In this document: piece by piece, positions 12,178-23,425 of the stretch
Position numbering within the stretch: the stretch's first letter is position 1
Layout: every line of letters starts with the position of its first letter
Assembly (NCBI RefSeq): GCF_030848805.1
Contig: NC_092360.1
Coordinates: forward strand, 21,679,701 to 21,743,700
DNA from: Temnothorax longispinosus
Taxonomy: Eukaryota; Arthropoda; Insecta; Hymenoptera; Formicidae
Reading direction: 5' to 3'
Length of the DNA stretch: 64,000 nt
Program-made: the position numbers and the translations under genes
Notes under the pieces: model-generated
Seen by the model: the letters and a program-made list of their open reading frames with translations, nothing else
Told to the model about the DNA's origin: nothing
Databases searched by the model: none

Positions 12178-13242
12178 TTAAGGTGAGTACCATATGAGTC
12201 AATATAAGGCCTAAATTTTATTTTAAGAAAAACTATTTTTATGATATGTATATTCTAGACCGCACTTGTATAATTACTGGTTTTATAATGTAACTTGTCA
12301 TTCGATTATGTATCAATTTATCTACTGATAAATGTAAACAGTTCAAGATTTGACTTCAGTTGACATTCGTACAAGAGAAATTGCATCTCTTCGATGTAGG
12401 CAGCTATCATGCCAGTGCCATATGTGTTCGCGGGAGGTTATGTATTGTGTTTACGTTGAAAAATAATAGAAGGTAACAAACAATTTCGATAATGAGAGAT
12501 TTGCTTCCAAAAGAATAGTGCTGTGGAAAGAAAACACTACACGGCGCGGCGTTGCTACATGTTCATGTCGCGTTACAGCTGATCGAAAGGCCGACAAGAA
12601 ACATTCATCAACTTTTGATTGAATTCTTGGAAGGGCGGCAGTGTGGTCTAGTGGTAGAGCGCCAGACTCGTAATCTGAGGAACCAGGTTCGAGTCCACTA
12701 GAGCCATGAAGCATGGAATGTTTTTCCGGTAGCTGCGCCCCTTCGCGCAAGATAGGCTCTTGTGCGGAGAAAACTGGGCTCCGTCTTTCGAAAAGAGACG
12801 TTAAACCGTTGGTCCAAAGGGTTAAAGTGAGAGGAGAAAGATAGTATTGGTAGTAGATTGCGAACCCTGCGGGGATATGCGATAAATCACGAATTTTACA
12901 GATTTTTTTACAGATTGAATTCTTGGCCTTATTACACGTCGTTATTTGTCTTATACTTAACAAGTGCTAGAAGAATTAAACAATGTTATTTTCAGTTTTT
13001 TGAACTTGTTTCTTCACAGACAGTGAGTGAAATTTTCGAAAAATGTATGTTTTCGGTACAATTTCCCATAAAACCTACGTTAAAAATGCCAACTTTGAGA
13101 TGTAATATCTCAAAAACTAGACGTCAAATCTTTTCAAAATTGCAAATTTAAGTGTGTGTGTGTATTATTTAGGTATTCTTTATAACATATTTTTAATTCA
13201 GATTTTTTTCTTTGACATGCTCTGATAGCCAAACCACCTTAG
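12178..13242. repeat. Dispersed repeat, copy A, with a SINE inserted
   Basis: The segment from about 12281 to 13242, leaving out the SINE at 12631-12912, closely matches 17938-18629 in the same orientation. It starts TTAAGGTG and ends CACCTTAG, so short inverted ends are present. This suggests a degenerate DNA transposon with TTAA-type target. Its right edge lies only about 65 bases before the KLHL start codon and supplies an AG that could act as a splice acceptor. No transposase frame is seen. Confidence 0.75.
12631..12912 (+). mobile_element. tRNA-derived SINE with 14-bp target-site duplication
   Basis: The head looks like a tRNA: an A box TGGTCTAGTGG at 12644-12654, an anticodon-type stem-loop with CGT (Thr-like), and a B box GGTTCGAGTCC at 12686-12696. 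The T stem and acceptor stem do not pair, so it is not a working tRNA gene. The element is bounded by exact copies of GATTGAATTCTTGG at 12617-12630 and 12913-12926. The related repeat at 17938-18629 has the empty site (one mismatch), which confirms the insertion borders. The 3' part carries CGTTAAACCGTTGGTCC, also found in the SINE at 27261. Confidence 0.85.
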
Positions 13243-13306
13243 GTATACGCAATCTTTTGATTCAACCTCGCATCCAGAGCGAACAGCTTTTGAAGTAGTG
13301 CCCACA

Positions 13307-16300
13307 ATGTCATGCGTATCCATCTCGCCGAGCCACGCGGAAAGTAGCCTCCGAATTATGGAGAGTTATCTGCACAAGCAACAGCTGACAGACGTCACGC
13401 TGATCGCGGGTAAGTGTACCCGTCCTTTACCGGGCTCCGGGATGCTTTTTGTTTTGATAACCACGCACCTATGTGTCAACTGTCAATTTGACTTTATAAT
13501 GATTCAGATTATAATAGTTAATCAAATGTTTTAATTAATAAAAACGAGGAGAGTTATTATTTTATCCCAATATGTTTACATAGAATATGCATTTTCATAT
13601 ATAATTTTATGTATATTTTGCTTCCTCATATAGAGGAAGCTTTATTTTCATAAATTTCGTATATGGACCTTTGATCGCATATAAAGCTAAGTGTAATCAA
13701 CCGAATTTAAAAGAATTATATATGAAATAGGGGTAGAAAAGACTGAAGAGTAAAAATTGTTTTTTGAGTTTTCGATGCCAATGTGTTGCTTATGTTCTAA
13801 AACGTCGAAAAATCACGTTTGAACAAAATGTCTGTGTGTATGTATGTATGTGTGTGTGTGTATCTTTTTTTTGTTTGTGGTATAACTTCCGTAATTTTTG
13901 AGATATCGGGATGCATTTTTTTTAATCGATAGAGTATTATGTAAGGAAGGTTGGGATTGAATTTGGCGATGATCGGTAAAGCGGTTCTTTTTTAATAAAA
14001 TTTAGAATTTTGGTAAAAATATTTGTGGTTGTTCTAACTTCCGCAGGAGATATTGATCTATTTCTAATTTTATTATATTCTTCAGTCATTTCTACCCCTA
14101 TTTCATATATAATTCTTTAAGATTTGATTGGTCTCTGATATTTTTTCTTTTCTCTGAAACTAGCAAATTATTTAGCAAAGTCAAATCTGAATGCAATCTT
14201 TTAAATCAATAAATTAGTATAAACGAAAAAGTATAATTAAAGAAAGTTAAGGAAGGATAGAGGCAGATAGACTTTAAGGAAAGAAGCAAGAAGAAAATGC
14301 AGCCTGTAAATTTTATGAAAAAATTTGAAAAAAAATTTGTGCAAATTAGAAATTTGCACTTGGCTTCCTCATCAAATTTAGATGTGCGATTTGGAAATTT
14401 GCACATAGCAAAGTCACAATTTTGAAGTGAGAGAGTAGGAAATTAGCAATTTGAATCCACAACGTATTGCTACGCGCGAAAAACTTCCTCTATGAGGAAG
14501 CCAAACTAAAAATTATGCATCTAATAAAATATAAAAGATTCCTCATAGACGAGCTTTGAGCGCGTAGTAATACGTTGTGGATTCAATTTGCTAATTTCCT
14601 ACTCTCTCACTTCAAAATTGTGACTTTGCTATGTGCAAATTTCTAAATCGTTTATATATAATATCAAGATTCAAAGAGAAATACTTTTTATTATTAAAAG
14701 TTGTTATTCAAAGTTTTTAACCAGTAAAAATTGAAGAGAGTATATTTTGTACACAACATATTGAAGATATTCTTCGCACTCGATGAACTTGTGACATCCC
14801 ATTTCTCATATTTCCTTTCTCTGTTCTGTGCTTTTCTTAGGAAATAAGCGTGTCCCAGCTCATCGATTAGTACTCAGTGCTGGCTTAGAATATTTTGCTG
14901 CCATGTTCACAAACCCTCTGCGAGAGTCGACACAAAATGAAATAGAATTAATAGATGTTGATGGAGATGCTTTATGGGCTTTGGTTCTTTATTGTTATAC
15001 AGGTAATTGAAGATATGTTTTATGTAAGAAAACATTTAACGAATATTAACGTTACAATAAAGGCATTTGCAGATATTTTTTTTAAGCCGTTCTTGTTAAT
15101 TTTTGGATTTCTTATCAATTCTTAATAACATGTTTTTTTGTATATGTATTGCAGGTTGCGTAGAATTGCAGGAAGATAGCGTAGAGACTTTACTTGCAAC
15201 AGCATGTTTGTTACAATTGAATCCAGTTATTAAAGCGTGCTGTCAGTTTCTCGTCAAACAACTTCACCCAAGCAACTGTCTGGGTATACGGATGTTCGCC
15301 GATACGCAGGGTTGTTCGGAATTGTTTGAATACGCACACGCATACACTACCAAACATTTCATGGAAGTTACAAAAAATCAAGAATTCTTACTGCTATCTG
15401 CTAATGAAGTTGCGAAGTTACTTGAATCTGAGGATCTTAATGTTCCCTCGGAAGAAACTATCTTTCATGTAAGACAACTGTTTGTTGAGCGAACCAATTT
15501 ATATAAAATATTAAGAAGGAGATGTTATCATAGCTATAAGTGTTTTATACTATTGATCATAAATATACAAATATGTATTTCTATAATTGTTTGAGCAAAT
15601 ATTTCATACAAATGCAATTAAAATATCTAAGCTGAGATACAGAATAAATAGAATCGTTACTGTTTTATTATTATTTCAGGCTCTAGTGACTTGGCTGGAA
15701 CACGATCTAGAAAACAGGAGCAAAGATGCCAGTAAATTATTAGGTTTAGTCAAATTACCATTGCTATCACCCGCGGTAAGTTCATCGACAGCTCAATTTT
15801 TTCACTTGACAGAACTTGTGCATTAGCACTAATAAATCAAAACAGTTTATAGCTGACAATATTGAGAGTAACGAAATGTTCAAAGACCAAAGAATGGCGC
15901 AGGAATTAGTAATGGAAGCATTGAAGTATCATTTGCTGCCTGAGCAAAGACCTTTGCTTCAAACAGGCAGAACGAAACCCAGAAAAGCCACTGTGGGTAC
16001 GTTGTTAGTTGTCGGAGGGACGCACGCCAATAAAGGTAATTTATTATATCTAAAATGAATTATTTAATATTAATCGCATAACTGATAATTAATCGATCAC
16101 GATTAATGTAAAGAAAATATGTTATGCCAATATTGTCGCACTATTTTACTTTTTCCAAGCGAAATAATTTGCAACGTACTTTCTAGGTGCAACATCTATA
16201 GATGCATTTTCATTACGCGATAATGCCTGGAGATCTTTAGCAGCTATGAGCAATAGAAGATTAGATTTTGCCGCAGTAGTAGTCGATAAAAAATTGATTG

Positions 16301-17560
16301 TCGCGGGCGGTAGAGACGATTTAAGAACATTGAACACAGTACAATGCTTAGATTTCTCCACTCTTACGTGGAGCACTCTACCACTTATTGTCGTGGGCGG
16401 TAGAGACGGTTTAAGAACATTGAACACAGTAGAATGCTCCGATTTTTCCACTCTTACGTGGAGTACTCTACCATCTATGAATGTTCGTCGATACGGATTA
16501 GGTATGTGCAAATGCATGAGAATTTGCAAAATTAATGTGCAATTTCTTTCATTTATTCATAATCGAACCCTGTCAAATAACATTCTTTCTCAGGATTGAC
16601 AGTCTTAAGTGGACTTTTATATGCTGTTGGTGGTTACGACGGTCGTTGTTATCTTAATGCGGTAGAGAGATGGGATCCGGGAACAGATCAGTGGAATTCA
16701 ATATGTCCTATGTCCGTACAAAGATCTGAAGTCGGTGTAGCTGTGTTAAATGATAAGTAAGTCTTTACAGATAAATTATTAAATGTATATGTCATATCTG
16801 TTTTCAATCATTTTAATTTCCTTTAGTACGTGTCTTCGTATAAATATTATTTTATTAACTTTAAATCTTATTAAATATTAAATTTTTTTAAATAAATTTG
16901 ATATTAAATTTTTTATGATGTTTTAGATTGTATGCCGTAGGAGGAAGAGGTATGAGTTCCTGCTTAAATACAGTAGAATGTTACGATCCGCACACGAACA
17001 AGTGGACACCTTGCGCACCTATGTCGAAGAGACGAGGCGGCGTAGGCGTAGGAGTAGTGAATGGTTGTCTTTATGCACTCGGTGGTCGCGACTATTCAGC
17101 TAGCAAACCCTATGTTTGCAGATTCGAGAAAGGTGTAGAAAGGTACAAAGCCGCTGTTACATTATATGTTAAAGCTTTCAAGTTATATATAATGCGATGT
17201 AACAATATATAGATATGATCCTAAAACCGATACGTGGACTATGGTTGCGCCAATGAGTGTGCCCCGGAGTGGATTTGGTGTGTGCGTATTAGGTGACCGA
17301 CTTATGGCCGTGGGAGGATACAACGGCCAACAATATCTCACACTAGTGGAAGCCTACGATCCACATCTCAACGAATGGGAACCTGTGAGTGTATAAACTA
17401 TTCCTGTAATTGAATATGGTAAATAGGAATAATTGTAAATATATTTTGTAAACTTAAACCTTTTTTATGTTTATAGGTTGCTCCTCTTAAGGCTGGCCGT
17501 GTGGGACCCTGTGTTGTTGTAAAAAATTTAACCAATAACATATTAGATTATTTTTACTAA
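13307..17560 (+). CDS. KLHL1/4/5-type BTB-BACK-Kelch protein
   Basis: Ten coding exons join in frame to 604 codons plus stop: 13307-13409, 14841-15002, 15155-15468, 15680-15775, 15846-16035, 16187-16501, 16594-16756, 16927-17142, 17213-17384, 17477-17560. All introns are GT/AG. The BTB domain covers about residues 15-125 (QLTDVTLIAG, KRVPAHRLVLSAG), BACK about 130-240 (HPSNCLGIRMFAD), and Kelch blades about 275-600 with repeated GG and W residues. Such proteins recruit substrates to CUL3 ubiquitin ligase. Identification as KLHL5-like rests on long remembered similarity in BACK and Kelch. The sixth exon has a 90-bp tandem duplication, and several blade positions usually constant in this group are changed, so it may be a fast-evolving paralogue. 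The ATG at 13307 has A at -3. The frame stays open upstream to an AG at 13242, so an earlier 5' exon is possible. The gene is nested, antisense, in the transporter locus. Confidence 0.88.
13711..14117. mobile_element. MITE in KLHL intron 1
   Basis: The left 40 bases, beginning AAGAATTATATATGAAATAG, return as reverse complement at 14078-14117 with about two mismatches. The interior is non-coding and contains a TG/TATG microsatellite near 13833-13862. The element lies fully inside the first KLHL intron and should be removed by splicing. Confidence 0.75.
14387..14650. repeat. Foldback element in KLHL intron 1
   Basis: The arms at 14387-14500 and 14538-14650 are reverse complements. The outer 90 bases are nearly identical, and the match is weaker towards the 37-base centre. 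A small palindrome, CTTCCTCTATGAGGAAG, sits in the left arm, and a related one (CTTCCTC...GAGGAAG) occurs at about 13622-13640. The transcript would form a long hairpin in the intron. Confidence 0.8.
16294..16473 (+). repeat. 90-bp in-frame tandem duplication inside a Kelch exon
   Basis: Two adjacent 90-base units, 16294-16383 and 16384-16473, differ at about nine positions. Each codes 30 residues with GGRD, LRTLNTV and STLTWSTLP. The unit covers the first part of a Kelch blade (GG to W) but not the RR...GVAV strand. The product therefore has six full blades plus an extra half blade at about residues 325-354. Confidence 0.92.
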
Positions 17561-17599
17561 ACGATCAGTAATTGGACTTGCTAATTATGCAAATTTATC

Positions 17600-17605
17600 A
17601 TTAAA
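17600..17605 (+). terminator. Possible KLHL poly(A) signal ATTAAA
   Basis: An ATTAAA hexamer lies 40 bases after the KLHL stop codon at 17560. AT-rich DNA makes chance hexamers common, so this is only a candidate 3' end. Confidence 0.3.
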
Positions 17606-17937
17606 ATTAATCCTTAAATACATAATTTTTTGTAGAACTCTATTTTTTTTAGTAAATAATGATTGATTAAAGAATTCTAAAAGAGATATTTAACAAATTC
17701 TTTACTGAGTTGAACCCTCTCAAGGAAAGGGAAAAAGGGCCAAAAAAGATCCTTTACAGATATACAAAGCCACGTGTTTGAACTTCATAAGGAAAAGTAC
17801 ACAAAGCAGCAAAAAATTGCTTCAAATATATGCAAAGCTGTGCTTTGAAAGGTGCCATTTCACGTTGACGCTCGATGCTTATTTTCAGCGAGCAAAATCA
17901 AAATCATCAAAAATAATATATTTTGGTAAATCTGAAG

Positions 17938-18629
17938 TTTTTATAATGTAACTTTTTATTCGATTATGTATTCAATATATCTACTCATATTCAATTTATC
18001 TACTGATAAATGTAAACAGTTCAAGATTTGATTCAGTTGACATTCGTACGAGATAAATGTCGCTACATTGCATCTCTTCGCTATAGGCAGCTATCATGCC
18101 AGTCCCGTGTGTTCGCGTGAGGTTATGTATTGTGTTTACGTTGAAAAATAATAGAAGGTAACAAACAATTTCGATAATGAGAGATTTGCTTGCAAAAGAA
18201 TAGTGCTGTGGAAAGAAAACACTACACGGCGCGACGTTGCTACATGTTTACGTCGCGTACAGCTGATCGAAAGGCCGACAAGAAACGCGACAATTTATCA
18301 ACTTTTGATTGAATTTTTGGCCTTATTACACGTCAACGTCGTTTTGTCTTATATTTAACAAGTGCTAGAAGAATTAAATAATGTTATTTTCAGTTTTTTG
18401 AACTTGTTTCTTTACAGACAGTGAGTGAAATTCTCGAAAAATGTATGTTTTCGGTACAATTTCCCATAAAACCTATGTTAAAAATGCCAACTTTGAGATT
18501 TAATATCTCAAAAATTAGACGTCAGATCTTCTTAAAATTGCAAATTTAAGCGTATTTAGCTTTTCTTTATAACATATTTTTAATTCGGATTTTTTTCTTT
18601 GACATGCTCTGATGGCCCAATCACCTTAA
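17938..18629. repeat. Dispersed repeat, copy B (empty SINE site)
   Basis: This is a direct-orientation copy of the 12281-13242 repeat without the SINE. It ends CACCTTAA where copy A ends CACCTTAG. Its left border is less clear, because sequence before 17938 no longer aligns well with copy A. The two copies bracket the KLHL gene. Confidence 0.8.
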
Positions 18630-20199
18630 ACGATCTTACTTACGCTATTTCACTGAACAGCAATTCAAGAAAAAATGTGATAGAATAAAAAATGAGAATC
18701 TGCAGAAGATAATAGGATTTATATTTTATCATATGTATTGTTTTTATATAATTATTAATTTTATATCTACAATTCTTATAGGGATAGAGTTTATAACCCT
18801 GTAAATTGCATCGAAATTCTGAAAGTGGAGTGCTAATTTTACAGAGATTCAATTTTTTCTTTTCTTCAATCTCACAGTTTGTCCAATCTTCAGAAATTAT
18901 AGAAAATTATTGATCGGGAATATTTGAGAAATTCTTTTTCCTTCTCGGTAATCCAACAGCAAAAACTGCTCTCGGAAAGTCTCCCAGATTATTGTTAGAG
19001 AACGGAGAGCATAAGTTTGTCGCAGATTCTTGCATTGGAGTCATTTCGTTGCTTTTTGTATCCGAATGACTCCCGGCACGATCGTCGCAAGGAACATCGA
19101 GATAATTGAATTAGATATTTCTGTTCTTTATTTCTGTAGTTTCCACCACTAAATGGTATAAATCAGGGTATTAATTGATGTACGTGTGTTTTTGTTACTA
19201 AATATATCTTAATCTGTTTATTGTTATTTAATAACATTTTGTTATCCAAAACTATTATACTTCCAAAATATTTAATTATATGAAAATGTCAGCCATATAA
19301 AAAAAAAAAGATTTATAGGAATTAATGAAATAAATTATTTGTATTACATCTTTTATTACTATTATTCTTTTATTCTATACATATATTCTGAACAAGAACA
19401 AAAATAAGTATATTCGAGATATAAGAAATTAGATTTACAATACGATAGAAATCGAAGATTAGTGCTTGAGTTTGATTCGCTGAAAGATTTTTTTACAAAC
19501 TGCGATTTTTAGGATATTAGTAATATGCTGAACCATTGACAATATTTTATTAATATTTTGCCAAGTTTTGTTAATATTTTTTCAATTGAAAGTGTTCAGA
19601 ATTTTTTAACATTTTTTATTTGAGTTAAATATTGAAGTATATAATGGTCCAATATATAAATTTTAATTATAAAAGTATAAAATTGTAGTCAATATATCAT
19701 GAAACTAAGAATTAGTCTTTTAAAAATTAATTTTATCTTATTCCGCGATACAATTAAACGTATAATACTTTCTTTCGGTCACATTTCGTTAAGCTTTGAT
19801 TCTCTTCTGTTTTATCATGCACGTCACGTCTACTGTAAACGTCTACTAAAAACTCTCTCATTTCCATTCGCATTTCACTTACAATTCTTATAAAATGGTC
19901 CAATAGTTTCACGAAATGATTTCAAATAGTTTAAAGTTACTAGAAATATTTTCATAATTTTTTTTAAATGCTAAAGAATAAATTCTTAAAATTCTAATAT
20001 TTTATGTTAAATATGGTTTGCAGACGCAACAATTAAGTTGCAGTCGGTTAACATCGTCTTCAGACAAATTGCGTACGAAGTATGACCATGGACTTAGAGC
20101 AACGAAACTTTTGTGAGTGATGTCAATTCTATCGCTTATTTTTCCTATCTACCGCGTAAAAAGAGAGTTGGATATAACTAAACAATTCCGATCGGAATT
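18630..20199. other. Intronic or intergenic stretch, no gene seen
   Basis: AT-rich. The open frames at 18640-18852 and 19699-19893 are low-complexity and lack any domain. I see nothing else. Confidence 0.5.
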
Positions 20200-20423
20200 C
20201 ATTCCGAAAAGTTCCATAATTCACTCTCGTGAATAAAGAAACAAGTGAACAAAGAGCCGACCGCGCAAAAGCTCGCGTTACTCTTCTTTATTTTGAATTA
20301 CTTTATTACTTTAAAATTGTTTCTCACTCAGATCGAATTATTATTGAGAGAAGAATTATTGTTTCAGGCAGTGTGCTGATACGGCCGGTCTACGGTACAA
20401 CGCGGAGAGTAAGCCATAATAGC

Positions 20424-20996
20424 CTATTCATCGAAATACAAGAAACGGAATTCATATTCGGCGTACGTTAATTCTGTACCGCTAGGTATATATATATTAA
20501 ACGTCAGGTAAATAATTAAATATTGCCGGCGCAGCGCGAGACCGTTGGCGCGCGGGTGCTCGACTTTGTTTTTTGTTTTCGCGTATACGCCGCGTGGCGC
20601 GGTGTTTACAAAAACGGTCGCCGCGTTATCATTCACGTTTCGCTACTCGGAGCGACAGGTAGCCGAGCGAGCGGCTCCGTGCGTAGCGCTATTACATCGC
20701 GATAAGTCTTACGATGAAATCACATCAGGTATCGGAGAGATGCGGGATTCTCTGTTAACCGTCGCTGTCGGATTATCCTGTTTGCATGACCGCCTAATTT
20801 TCGTCGTTCGCGGCGATTCACGAACGTCGCCGAAGCGCTGGTCATTCGCGACGATTCACGAACATGGCCGAAGCGCTGGTCGTTACGCGGCACGCGCCTC
20901 GCGTGATTTACAGGAAAACGGGAATCGGAGTGACTAGTGAGGTGAATACAGAATTAATGTACGTCGAATATAAGTTTCTTGTATTCGATGGACTAT
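20424..20996. repeat. Inverted repeat pair around the GC-rich block
   Basis: About 55 bases at 20424-20480 (TCATCGAAATACAAGAAAC and onward) return as reverse complement at 20938-20996, with scattered mismatches. The interior includes the GC-rich core and the 38-bp tandem repeat. This could be a mobile element with terminal repeats that forms part of the leader. Confidence 0.6.
20803..20878. repeat. 38-bp tandem duplication
   Basis: Two adjacent 38-base copies, 20803-20840 and 20841-20878, share CGATTCACGAAC and CCGAAGCGCTG and differ at about four positions. They lie between the arms of the surrounding inverted repeat. Confidence 0.9.
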
Positions 20997-23329
20997 CATT
21001 GCATACAGGAGAAGACGATCGGAGTGCTGGACTAATGTTTCGTCGCGATTTATTTAACGGACGACGCGACGTGACTCGAGCGTATATTTTCGAACGGGTC
21101 GCTCGTTTCAATTCGGCCAGTGACTCGACTCGCGTTGTATCCACGCGGCGTCGGTATGAAGTTGGTTGCGTTCAGCGGGGAAAGCAGCTCGGTCAGCTCG
21201 GTGTGGAAGTGCGCCGTAGTACGTCGTCGATCGTTTCATCTCGGGATGAGTGTCTAATAAAGTATCGTGATCGTATTATGACAGTTACTTCGCTCTCGAT
21301 CGCGGACAGTGGTTCTGGGAGTAGCCTGTGCAACGGGAGGCGAGGAGGAGGAGAAGGCGGCCTGATAACCTCGTCCTGAGAGGAGGAGGAGGCAGAGGCA
21401 TCGGGCTCCGGCGGAGCAACCTTGGGGTGAGTATCATTTCTTATCTTAAAATTAATAATTCTTTTCCATTTATTCGGGCTGCTTTATCTCGATTAGCTAG
21501 AAATAATTAGAGAAAGAGAAACCTAACCATCAAAAATTTTATAAAAGTTTATTCTCGCAAAGATTTTTTCCAGAAAATATATAATTTTATTAGTAAATCT
21601 AATTAGTAATCTAATTGAAAGGCGAATTAGACGCGTGTAAAAATTATTTTTTGAAACGTTGATTATTTTGAGCGCCTCTTTAATTTGAATCTTTTATTTT
21701 TGTGTTACAGAATCATCGTAGCTACGTGGCTGATAACTCCGCCCGTTGCGCATCGGTCAGTGAGTGACGAATTTTTTATAATGGGGGTAATGAATCTGTG
21801 AATATTAAGTGTATATATTTATGTATTATTCTCATCTAATAATGCCGATAATTGCGACTTGTCACAGATCCATTGCCCTAAAATGGATAGACTAAATCAG
21901 ACTAGGCTGAATATAATGAATCTTAGAACTCTATCACCATTTATTGATTTATTGTGCTTATAGCAGAATGCTCTCGCGTAATATAGGTATACATATAACA
22001 CGCCGGGTTTATCCTAATCTTTTATAGTCTATCCATCTAGTAACTTGGCTTTGTATCAATAAATAAAACAACAAAATGACGTGAGATCCAGTGAATATTT
22101 TGTCGCGGGACAGAATCATTTTTTTATGTAGAAATACATCAAAGTTGATAGTTTTTATATCAGTTTTATTAAAATGCATAATATAATCTATTTCATATGT
22201 CGTGTTAAACAGAATTTAAATAACATTTTGTAATTAAATAACGAGTTATTTATATAAGTATGATATATGATATATGATATATGTATGTGAAAATTTAGAA
22301 AGACACAAATGTCACATGCTCAAGAATATGATAAATTTATTATATTGATTACGATACTTATTGCGTGAATATATTTCTTAGGAAATCATCGTCCCTCTTG
22401 GATCTTACGTCATTAATTTTGAATATCTCATTTGATATTTGAAATGAGATTAAATAATGTTCGCGGTTCGGTTCGCGGTTCGCGACTCGGATTGTAGTAA
22501 AAATTGTTTGCCTATTTATTGATTCATTGACCGATTCATCGAGTATTTTCATAATATGTAAATTTTGGTTTGTTTCGTGTTTTTGCACTATAGTATTCAA
22601 ATTCAGATACTCGCGATCGAGATATAATCTCGACGATTTTGATTAGAACGCGGTTAATATATAAAATTCTTACGCAGTTTTTGATGATATAATTTTTTTT
22701 GCTTTCTACTATTTCGATATATTTCTTGGTCGAAAAAGTTAATTACGCGTATCGCTGCAATGAGAACTTAAAATTAAGTTGAATTTAAATTTAATTAATA
22801 CTTTATTAGCGAACGTGATTATTAATTTTTGTATATGATTAACGCGCTCGTATTAATAATCGTTACGATTCGTAATCGACCATTGTAATCGCCTGCCGAC
22901 GCTGTTAATCAGCCGGCATCGAAAGAGGAGTTTGTCTTCTTCTCTCATGCTCTGGCTGATATACAGTCAGAATGGACAGCCAGAAACAACGCAATAGGTA
23001 GGTCTAATTTGAAAAAAAAAAACTGTAGGAATTACGCTATTACGCATCATGTAAGATAAGGTTTACCATATTGATCAAAATAAAATGTGGTATAAGATAG
23101 GTGCATACTTATGAGACACAGTATGCAATTATGTGATATAACATACGACTGAAAGCTAATTAACTTGCTTGCATTAAATTGCGAGCGCCCATGTCTTCTA
23201 AATTATTGTCCATTTCCCATATTTTGCATATAAGTGCGATTAGGTCGATTCCGTTGGATTTAACCGACACACAATAGGACACGATTAGGTACGCATTTTA
23301 TTCACGGTTTTACTTACTTCACATTTATG

Positions 23330-23425
23330 TAGTAAGAATACGAGTAGGTATAGGCATAAAGGAATAAAAATACGGGTAGGCAGTAAAATATACGAATAGA
23401 AATACGGGTAGGTAAGGACAAAACA
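23330..23425. repeat. Short degenerate tandem repeat (ATACGGGTAGG units)
   Basis: Three to four spaced copies of AATACG[A/G]GTAGG occur within about 90 bases. Isolated GTAGGT motifs upstream (22998, 23228) suggest a wider degenerate array. Confidence 0.5.

Larger units (their letters stand above)
20200..21427 (+). other. GC-rich leader-like block ending in a splice donor
   Basis: The block is GC- and CpG-rich, especially from 20520 onward, in contrast to its flanks. It ends in a purine-rich GGAGGAGGAGG stretch and then ACCTTGGG followed by GTGAGTATC, a strong donor. A matching acceptor (TTTGTGTTACAG) occurs at about 21697-21710. Several overlapping short frames are present, but none has a domain. 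I read it as an untranslated first exon, or a long non-coding RNA exon with its promoter, on the plus strand. No coding exon that it would splice to is identified. Confidence 0.4.

Noticed and set aside
12636..12704. tRNA-Thr(CGT) gene
   Set aside because: A and B boxes and the anticodon stem are present, but T stem and acceptor stem do not pair. The sequence lies inside a SINE with target-site duplications.
20523..21379. Overlapping 60-171-codon plus-strand frames
   Set aside because: They fall in the GC-rich leader block with tandem and inverted repeats; no frame is preferred and no domain is seen.
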